This document shows, one piece after another, positions 1 to 27,700 of a DNA stretch of 64,000 nucleotides. Location: NCBI GenBank assembly GCA_964020155.1, contig OZ026558.1, positions 708,837-772,836 of the forward strand, read 5' to 3'. Numbering within the stretch: position 1 is the stretch's first letter; each line of letters starts with the position of its first letter. A program made the translations under genes and the position numbers. The notes under the pieces were generated by a model. That model had not been told where the DNA came from. It worked only from the letters and a program-made list of their open reading frames with translations, and searched no databases. Origin of the DNA: Chondrilla cf. caribensis (lineage: Eukaryota > Porifera > Demospongiae > Chondrillida > Chondrillidae).

Positions 1-16615
<16,615 letters not shown>

Positions 16616-18467
16616 AGCGGATCCCAGACCTACAGGGGTACCAGTATTATACCATTCACTTAAACAAAAACATATAAATTAAGTGTGATATCGTTATTAT
16701 AGACACAGGTATATTTTATAGGGTGGGAATTATAATACCATAATATACATACTCTAATGGTATAGCTCCAGTTGTAGCTGTAGAGGCCTGCAGTCCACAC
16801 AATATCTCAGTCGGTATCTTCCAAGAACAAGCTGCTCAGCAAATGCTGTATACACACTGTGTGTGGGGTACAAACAGACTGACACGTATACACACTGCTC
16901 TATAATACAAACCTTCGTAGACCTGTAATATGAGAGGCTTCAGTGACCACAAGCTAGAGTCAACTTGAGGAGGAAGCCTGAATGTGCATGTCTGTATAGT
17001 GCTTGTCGTTGAGAAGGGTGCATTACAATACACGTGCTACATACGTACGTATCATCTGTCTGTTAGACAGGAAATATGATCAATGCTGTTACCATGCTAC
17101 TAGGAAGCAACCTCTTAATTTGAATGTCATCACAGTGACAGATACAGACTGTATTTTGTCTACAACACGCACAATACCAATAACATGTCCATCTGCTGTG
17201 TTTCACTATACAGACACTTCCTCTTATTCCAAACCAGCTTAATTAGTCTGATTTTCAGATTGATAACTAGTTCAATTGATTCTATTAGTATTGCATGTCA
17301 CAACACAAAGATATATCATGAACTAGTGAGACACTCCTGAAATTGGATTACCAAATCATGAGCACTTCGTCTACAAAACTCACTTACTAGTCTAGCCGCT
17401 GCAAAAACAATTACCGGAATAAAAGGGTCATCAATCAGAGTACATGGTGTCGGCTGCTGTACCCTAGTGTACCCTAGTGTTTGTCAACAATACCGTTGTA
17501 ATCAAGAGCTCACACACATCATTGTGAATGTATGGATATTGTGATTATCACAAATATGGACTGGTTGGCAGTAAGTGGTCACTGCTCATAGTTACAGTTA
17601 ATGGGTATTCAGGAAAATGACGATAAATAACAACTTGCATCAACTCACTGTGGGCATATCACACGGCTGAAGCATTAATTGGTCAGACACGACATTAGTC
17701 GATCATTGCGTCCCAGTGATAATTGCGATGTGAAGTGCCCTGCTGATATGATATTGTCTGTGTCTAATATCACAATTAATGCGATTACAGAAAGATTACA
17801 TACCAAAACTAGCATACACTGGAGTCCATTATTCCAACCACAGTGAATCCCAACAACACAACATTATGTGCACATGTAGTGAGATGGAGGTAGTGATGTT
17901 TGGACAATACTATGTGTGTACTTATTGTCGGTCAGTGGTGAAAACTGAAAGCACACCCACACCACCCACATGCATCTGCAAACACACAATGCAGGGCACT
18001 CGCCAGTTATATTAGGCGTGGCACCCTATCACCCTAGAGAAACGGAGCACTACGCTCGGTCTTCATTTGGTCACTACCTTGTAGATTGTTTAACGCCATC
18101 TGCATGTACAACGGGATTGACTAGTTGGAGGTTGACATTTTGTCACCAGCCACTAATTTTCAATCGTCTCCCTTTCCTCGCCTCACTTTAGACCACTTTC
18201 CTGTTTTTCGGTCTGCAGTTCATCAACATCCATCATTTTGACATGACATCATGTTTGAATTTCACTATTATACTTCTGGGTGCCTTTATAGTAGCCGCTC
18301 ACTATTGGTTCCCCAGTACAATAAAGATTACCTATTAATTTTTGCCCAATGCACAGGTTACTGGGGGGCTACGTTGTAATAATATCCTGGAACCTTGCAC
18401 ACACTGTACACGCTCAAGAATGACAATAAAAATCCAACATTGTTGCAAACAGACAACACAGACAGAA
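16616..18467. other. Intergenic spacer between gene A and the ZMYND12 3' end
   Basis: Holds the gene A promoter side (the first exon starts at 16615) and the ZMYND12 3' flank. The stretch near 16835-16860, with CTGCTCAGCAAATGCTGTA, has a counterpart at 45610-45640 upstream of gene B, so the proximal flank was part of the duplicated block. No further exon or RNA gene was recognised. Confidence 0.5.
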
Positions 18468-21400
18468 TCATACAGATAGTTGTTGCTTGTCAATAAGACC
18501 TCCTAAATCTTTGAGATCACGAACAAGTTCTTCTTCATGACTTCCCTTAGCAAGGTCAGTGGCTTTACCGAGGAACTCTCTAGCCTAACACAGGAAACAG
18601 GAGATAGCGTACATTGAGTACTACATACTGCATGTACACCAGCAGGAAGTACACACCAACACTAGCCAGCTACTGGTACTGTCCGACTCCCTATTGTGTG
18701 TGTACAGTACATATACGTACGTATGCACCACTTCCACAATAAACACCATCCCTCTTACACCACACACCACACACCACACACCCAACTCACACCAAACACC
18801 ATCACGCCATACACCACACACCCAACCACACAACAAACACCATCATGTCACACACCACAGCACCCACAGCAATCTACCTTTGAGTGGTCCTTCAACACTA
18901 GACTCAGTAGAGCCATTGCCTGGTATATGTTGATCATCACTGGTGGGAGGCTCTTGGTCTGCTTCTCCCTCAGGGTACATATGGCAGTCAGCATGTGGAC
19001 CACCTCGGCCTTGTCTGCTGGGCTCAGGAGGGGCTCCTCCACTGGACGATGACGAGGAGAGAGTAGAGAGTCCTCCTCAGGGACATCCGGCTTCCTCAAC
19101 AGGAGGTCCTTCAAGTGGAGGGTCCATATCTTTATGACCTGAAGTATTACGGATTAAGTATGTGGCCACATGACAACAGTTATCAAAGTATGGGGTATTC
19201 ATGTATGTACTTATGTATACATAAACACATAATGTTTAGTTGTTTTGAACTGTACCGTACATACATACATATGCATATAATTATGTAGATATGTATGTAC
19301 ACATACGTATGTATATGTAGACATTGTCACAAATATACAAAATATGTACTACACTCCAGTACAGTACATGCGTTTGCAGGTATGCATGAGGGCATGCATG
19401 TGCACCTGGTTATGCAGTGAGAGCACCACATCAGGCTTCTCCTCCGCAACAAAAGCAGTGGCGAGGTGGAAGTACCCTCCAGCCGTCTGTATCGACTCGG
19501 GACCAAAGGCAACCGAGGACTGGTAGATATCCTCGGCCAGGTGTCTTCTTGCTTCTGATATCTCTCCCTTAGCTAGGGCCAGCAGGCCCAGGTTGCGGTG
19601 CAGCTGGGACTGGTTGTCAGCACTGGGGTTGGGGGTGCTGAGGATGACCCACTGAGCCTGGGAGAGGTACTGCCTCGCCTCTTCAAACCGACCAGAACCT
19701 GGGTGTGTGCAGGACACAGGACAGAGACATAGCATGTATGTATACGCATACTGTATGTGTGGATAGTATAGTATATACGTACAATATATTATGTACTGTA
19801 TACACGTGTGTATGTACACGTGCACATGTAGTACACTAGCGAGTACCTCAAAGGGCATACTAAATCTACACTTCTTATCAGAAGTACTTACTATTAGTAC
19901 TGGTTGATATAGTGTACATGAGCTAGGAGCTAAGTGTGTTGTAATGCATATGTGCTACCTGGGGAAATTACGTAATAAGCAAGTGGCACTTTACGTGACA
20001 TATATGAATACGTGCAACTTCACAAATACATACAGGACATACAGTTTCACTTTATTCATTGCATGGTGTGTATGCTGGTTAGTAATGAATAAGTACACAC
20101 AGTACACATAGTACACATAGTACCTACAGTACCTACAGTATACACAGTACATATAGTACATACACTAACACAGTGCACACAGTACACACACATACGTACG
20201 TAGTACGTACCTACAGTACACACACATACGTACGTAGTACGTACCTACAGTACACACAGTACACACAGTATACACTGTATATACAGTACATATAGAACAT
20301 ACAGTAAACAGTACACACAGTACACACTTCATATAGTACACATGCGTAGTACGTACATTACAAACACGAGTACCTATAGCTGCCCTGGCAACGACCATGT
20401 AGGCAGGCACCACCCTGACGTCACTGTTGCCGTACAGTTCCTTGCTGTACTTGAGAGCCTGCAGAGCTGCTGGGATCACCTTGGCATAGTTCTGTGAGTG
20501 CAGCATGTGGTACCCTTCACCCAACGCAACATCCACTATCTTCCTCTGGAGGACAGAAAGGGGTAGAGGAAGAGAAGAGTAGGTTTTGATCATTGAATAT
20601 AAGCTCTGACACACATCAGAGACCAAGTAAAGGATGAAGTTATGAACAGTCATGTACTTCTGCATGTACATATGTATGGTACATTTTGTGAAAACCGTCC
20701 AGTGTACAGGCGTTGACCAGCTGACTGACCAACCGAATGGTAATTAATTGATCACGTGACCAGCTACGTCATTATACATTACATAACGTACATACGTACG
20801 TATGTACGCAAGCATAACATTATGGGTGCTTTGAAGTGCAAACGGTGCAGAAACATGAATTTAGAGTATTGCCTTGTGTGCCTGGAAAATGAGTCTGAAG
20901 AACACGTGCTCTAGCAGTTTGAGACTGTCTTTGAAGGCTTCGGAGAACAAAACATATAAGTTCAAATTCTGCACCAGTTTTAGCACCTATTTCAAGTTTG
21001 ATACTTTGGCCTTTTTGTACATATGTACAAATACAGTCTGTTATTGCTTGGTTTACTGGCCAGAAGACGACCTGTAAACACTATAAGCAGCAACAAGATC
21101 CTCCACCCTCAGAGACTGGAAATTGGGAAACCTGCAAGGTCAAGGCTCACAAGAGTGCATACACAGGAACAAATGCAGTAGTTGGTGAGTATTCATTGGG
21201 ATTTACAGGCGTATTCGTCCGTAAACGTGTCATGAAAATGGCGCCTTTCAAGTACGGTGGATAGTACGGTTTCGTTCGAATTTCAGAAGAAAGGCCTGAA
21301 ACGAAACGCCAACCCCTTTAGGACACTCCGCGGGTGCCGCTGAGAAGGATTGGAGAGTTTGACCTCAATGGCGTGCAAATTGAAGGAGGAGTTCGCGAAC

Positions 21401-24400
21401 AAACAAACAGAGAATCCTTACATTATAGTAGGATTAACTACGTATGTATATAGTGTGCAAATACCTAATGTAGTAAGGTAGCCCACATGGCATTCAATTG
21501 ACGTATGTAGCTGTCATTATTTGTATATTCCTCTTCTGTAGGATCAAAAGCAGCAATGAAGAAACTGGAGGAAGACTCTATTGAACAGACATTCATTTGT
21601 GTGGGAACATCATCTGACAGACAGCCGTTGTCTGATGTCAACTGGAAAGAAACACCTCGTACATCAAGTTCTAGGAAATCGAAGAGAGAAAATGATGAAA
21701 AAAACAGTGTGTCCACAAAGAAGAGAAGAGGAGAGAGAGTGGTGAAGCAACTGGACACATTTGTACATATCACACCACAATGAGCAATGTCCTCCACCAG
21801 CCACCATTCCCTTAACTGAGCAAACCTCAGACACAGCCTCCCATCAGCGGGCCTCGGACACAACCTCCCATCAGCCAGCCTCGGACACAACCTCCCATCA
21901 GCCAGCCTCAGACACAACCTCCCATCAACCAGCCTCAGACACAGCCTCCCATCAGCAGCCTCGGACACAACCTCCCATCAGCAGCCTCAGACACAACCTC
22001 CCATCAGCCAGCCTCAGACACAACCTCCCATCAGTGGGCCTTGGACACAACATCCCATCAGTCGGCCTCAGACACAGCCTCCCATCAGCCAGCCTCGGAC
22101 ACAACCTCCCATCAGCCAGCCTCGGACACAACCTCCCATCAACCAGCCTCAGACACAGCCTCCCATCAGCAGCCTCGGACACAACCTCCCATCAGCAGCC
22201 TCAGACACAACCTCCCATCAGCCAGCCTCAGACACAACCTCCCATCAGCCAGCCTCGGACACAACCTCCCATCAGCCAGCCTCAGACACAACCTCCCATC
22301 AGCCAGCCTCAGACACAGCCTCCCATCAGTCGGCCTCAGTACGATTACTACGTTATTCAAGCTCTCATCAAAGATTTCAAGGATTGATAGATTAGTCAAT
22401 GAAAACTCATGCTCTGTTGATTAAAAGTTGAATGATCTTTTGGTTCAGAGCATAAAATTAAGACAAAACATAACACAACACAACGTATAGCAATTGTCAC
22501 AACATTAAATGGAGTTCAGCAATTGTCACAACATTAAATGGAGTTCAGCAATTAGTACAACATCAAATAGAGTTCAGCAATTAGTACAACATAATTGGAG
22601 TTCAGCAATTAGTACAACATTAAATGGAGTTCAGCAATTAATACAACATTAAATGGAGTTCAGCAATTAGTACAACATTAAATGGAGTTCAGCAATTAAT
22701 ACAACATTAATTGGAGTTCAGCAATTAATACAACATTAAATGGAGTTCAGCAATTAGTACAACATTAAATGGAGTTCAGCAATTTGTACAACATTAAATG
22801 GAGTTCAGCAATTAGTACAACATTAAATGGAGTTCAGCAATTAATACAACATTAAATGGAGTTCAGCAATTAGTACAACATTAAATGGAGTTCAGCAATT
22901 AGTACAACATTAAATGGAGTTCAGCAATTAGTACAACATTAAATGGAGTTCAGCAATTAGTACAACATTAAATGGAGTTCAGCAATTAGTACAACATTAG
23001 TAGCACAACATTAATTAGAGTTCAGCAAGTAGCACGACAGTAGGTAGAGTATAGCATGGTGGCAGTGGCTGAAAGCCTAGCATATGTACACAAAAAGCCA
23101 TAAAAACACATACACATAAAGGGCCACCTGTGCATTCATGAGTAGGGATCAAGTGTATATGCTGTATTTGAGAAGAGCTTGAAGTCAACCAACAAGGATA
23201 AGGATATACAAAGTTATACAAATATATACATACACAGTGTAAACAGATCACAGCTATGGGGACACCAGTCATACTCATCACTACCATAGTGGTCATCTCT
23301 GCTATCAACAACCCAGCTGAAGGTGAGGATCAATGGGAAGTGTATTACAACGACTATACCAAAGCTGTAAAATATATACACATATGTATGTACATAATAA
23401 ACTCTCCAATTTCACATGTGCACGACCACAATGTACCCTGTGCAGTTTGCTGTACTTCCAGATCTAAACTCTTCATGTTACCAGCAAGAGATGAATGTCC
23501 AACAACCTGGACACTGGAGTACTCGGGATATCTCATGACAGAACGTTATGCCGCAGGTCACTACAGAACAACCTATGAATGTATTGACAAAGCGCCAGAA
23601 TCCGTCCTTGGCTACAACAGTAACACCGACGGGGCACTTTTCTACCACGTGGAGGCCACCTGCAATGGAATACCTTGCCCTCCCTATGATTCACAGAAGG
23701 AGCTCACATGTGCTGTCTGCACTAAGTGATCTATCACTGAGGGTGAAAGAACACAAACAGCTAAAACATTTTAAGTATGGTGTAGTACGTAGTCTTAGAG
23801 GTGAGTGTGTGTAGTGTACGTATGTAGAGTCATCACGACAAGGTAAACACTCCTGTAGGTTGTGTGCAGTGTGATTTGATATATATCAGGAAATAAATAA
23901 TCATAATACAGTGGACCCTCACTTATCCGAACACCTTGGGACCGAGGGGTGGTCGGATATGTCAAACATTCAGATACGTAACTGAAACGGGACTGAATGC
24001 ATTATATGATATGTCAATATATTACTCATTATTTGGCTGCATGTTGGCTATAATATTAAAGCAAAAACACAACAAATGGTTTGGAACTTTTTCCATTTTT
24101 CCTATAATGTTTTCATTTCGACTTCCGGAATGTAACACTCGTCTACATCTAATACGTGCTCCAACATGTAACTGGAACAATGAATTTATATTATAGTTTA
24201 TATTGTGCGAAAAAAGATGGCCGATTTCAAACGCCGAGAATGAGAAATTGGGCTGGAACCTGTGCATTGAAGCTTCGCTGAACATAATAACTCCAACAAA
24301 GGTTCTTTTGAACCTAAGGAAGACACCCAAGATTATTTTAACTTGAATTACTTGTTTGCTGACTGTTCGAGCACGTGTACCTATTATTATTATTCACAAC

Positions 24401-24670
24401 TAAGGCCAAATGGCTAATGAGCAAATAGCTATCTCTGGAAATTTGGTGTCCGGATAATCCGAGCCTCCGGAAAATGAAGTCCGGATAAATGAGGGTCCAC
24501 TGTATTATAGCATTTTTTCAACGTATGTACATATTCATTACATTTTGGGTAGACTTCATCTGCAAAATTGGATTATGGTACTATTTATATATGCACATAT
24601 GTATAGGTACACACACACACACACAAAACAAACAAACACACACACTCGCACACACGCACACGCACACACG

Positions 24671-24739
<69 letters not shown>

Positions 24740-27700
24740 ACACACACACACACTACAACACAATGAAATGCAGATGAAGTCTACCCGAAATATAATGATA
24801 CGTATAACACAGTAAACACACTAATAAGTGACAAAGTACAGGTCATTAAAAACTAGGATGTGGCAGAGTACACAACAACGAACAAAGTGCAAGGGGAAAT
24901 TCAAAGGTTAACAGTGACATAACATAACACAATGGTAACTTGCTGACTTGGTCATTACTCACCTGGGTCAACCCAATAGTATAAAAGACACGATTAATTC
25001 TACTAAGGCCACATACGTAGGACTGAAGGTAGTGTTATGTGCACAGTGTAAACAGATCACAGCTATGAGGAAACCGGCCATACTCATCACTACCATAGTG
25101 GTCATCTCTGCTATCAACATCCCAGCTGAAGGTGAGGATGGGAGGTGTATTACAACGACTATACAAAATATATGCAGTGAATATACTGTACGTACTGTAC
25201 CTTTTATGTGTATGATAATAACATACGTACATATGTACATATAAACATACATGTTATGCATACTCACATATGTACGTATGTGGACATGTAAATCATTGTG
25301 CATGTGAGCACACTACACAGTCTAATGTCCTATAAAAGCGTGAATGTACGTACATGCACACTCACAGTACATACATACATACACATGTTATATAAGTACA
25401 ACAATCAGGTATGTAGGTATGACTGTATGTATTTCTTCATCAATATATGCATGATGTCATTGTTAACCCAGGAGCTGGTGGGGTTGTGAAGAGACAAGAC
25501 GACAATGATGATACTAGTCCATCTTGTCCCAACCTTGATGTCATCAGAGGGAGGGACGGGAGAGATGGAATAACAGGGGCACCTGGAGCTACCGGGAAAG
25601 ACGGACGTGATGGGGATAAAGGAATGAAGGGAGACGTGGGTCCCATGGGTCCTCCTGGACCTCAAGGTCCACCTGCTGGAGGAACTGTCTACATTAGATG
25701 GGGAAGAACAACCTGTCCTAACACAACAGGAACAGAACTAGTCTACCGGGGGATTGCTGCCGGGAGCTGGTACAGTCATACCGGAGGCGGGGCAAACTAC
25801 CTCTGTCTACCTAAAGAACCCAAGTATTCCAGCTATCAATCCGGGGTACAAGGACAGAGTCCACTCTATGGAACTGAGTATGAAACTCCAACAAACTCTC
25901 CACTTTCACATGTGTATCAACACAATGTACCCTGTGCAGTCTGCAGTACTTCCAGATCTAAACTCTTCATGTTACCAGCAAGAAATGAATGTCCAACAAC
26001 ATGGACACTGGAGTACTCGGGATATCTCATGTCAACATACTATGTGGGCAGCCACTACAGAACAATGTATGAATGTGTTGACAAAGATCCTGAATCCATT
26101 CCTGGGACTGCAGAAAACGAAAATGGAGCACTTTTCTACCACGTTGAGGCCACCTGCACTGGAATACCTTGTGGACCGTACGATCCTCAGAAGGAGCTCA
26201 CATGTGCTGTCTGCACTAAGTGAACAAGGATTACGGAACTAGCAATATTTCGTGATGAACAGTGGTTAATGTTGCCCATTACTATTTTTCTTGCTAGACT
26301 ACAGTACACACTTGTACTCATATTAATACATTCAGTATCACTATATGCTGATCATAAACACACATACGTACGTACTCATAACCAGTAGTGAATTGTGCAT
26401 TAATTAATTAACATTGATGAGATACTTGGGAATTATTTACACATGTCAAATGTCGTCATGCATGTACTGTAGATATGAATGTGGTAATTGAGGCATTAAG
26501 TTGTAACTATACACTGAAGACTATACATAGACCAGGCATTGTACATAGGTTTATACGTATGTATATGTATGCACATTAGTTAGCATAATAAATGAAACAC
26601 ATAAGCATCAGTATACGAACGTACGTACTTACATACGCATGTACGTATATGATTCTACACGTCACATGTATGTACTGTAGATATTATGAAGGGAGAAACT
26701 GAGCCATCAAGTTGCATATACATAACTACAGACTAGAGACTGCATACGTAGATAACACAATATGTACGTACATGTACATGTACATGTACATGGGTGCGTA
26801 CATTTGTGGAGAAAAGGTCCGGGGTGTGGGGTCACGAGACTGTGGGGCTGGGCGAGAGAGCTGGAGTGGAAATGCCATTGACCCACAGGTGAGAGATGTT
26901 ACCAACGTAACAGCCACTCCAGATCCCAATCACGCACACGGCATCACAGTCCCTCACGCAACCCCGCCCCCGGTCTGTGCTGGTACCATCGCAGTTTCAG
27001 GGACAAAGCCCGTAAATGTACTCCCCCATGTTCATGGACAGGAAACGACCAGCCTACCATCCATGTCTGCCCATGCCTACCACCTAGTTGCCTCTTTTTT
27101 GTTACTGACCATGCCAGCAGCTTGCGATTTCTCATTGATACTGGTGCAGAAGTGAGTGTCATTCCTCCTTTTCCAGAAGTACTCGCTCATCAACACCCAC
27201 TGATCCCTCGCTGCAAGGAGCCAACAAGTTGGTAATTGCAACTTTTGGTACCCGTTCCCTCGTCCTCAACCTCAGCCTGCGACGTCCCTTTCCGTGGACT
27301 TTCACCATCGCAGGCGTACAACACCCTATTCTTGGTGCAGAATTTTTGAGCCATTTCAACCTCTTAGTTGATGACACTCACAGCCGTTTGGTGGATAACA
27401 TCATGTATCTACACGTCAATGGCAGCACACCCGCCCAGCCCCACAGTCTCGCAATCCCACACCCAGGACCTTTTCTCCACACTCCTGGATGAGTTACCGA
27501 CTCTTGTCCACACTCCCCAACCAGACCAGCCGGTTTGACACAGCATCACACATCACAAGCACCACCAACACTAAGCATCTCGGCTCCCTCCACATCCGCA
27601 ACACCAGTTCCACCGCAAATTACACGTTCTGAACAGCAGGTGCATTGTCCTGACTGCCTAACTTTTCAATGACATTCATTTTATGTTGTATAGTTCACTA

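Noticed and set aside
25405..25665. Pro/Ser-rich minus-strand frames opposite every collagen main exon (also 48753, 51200, 53019, 59292, 61123 and 63337)
   Set aside because: Antisense shadows of the Gly-X-Y block; the codon pattern of the triplets keeps the opposite strand open.
27229..27492. Independent small gene
   Set aside because: Upstream frame shows the retropepsin DTGAE motif; the two frames together are a broken retrotransposon protease, not a host gene.
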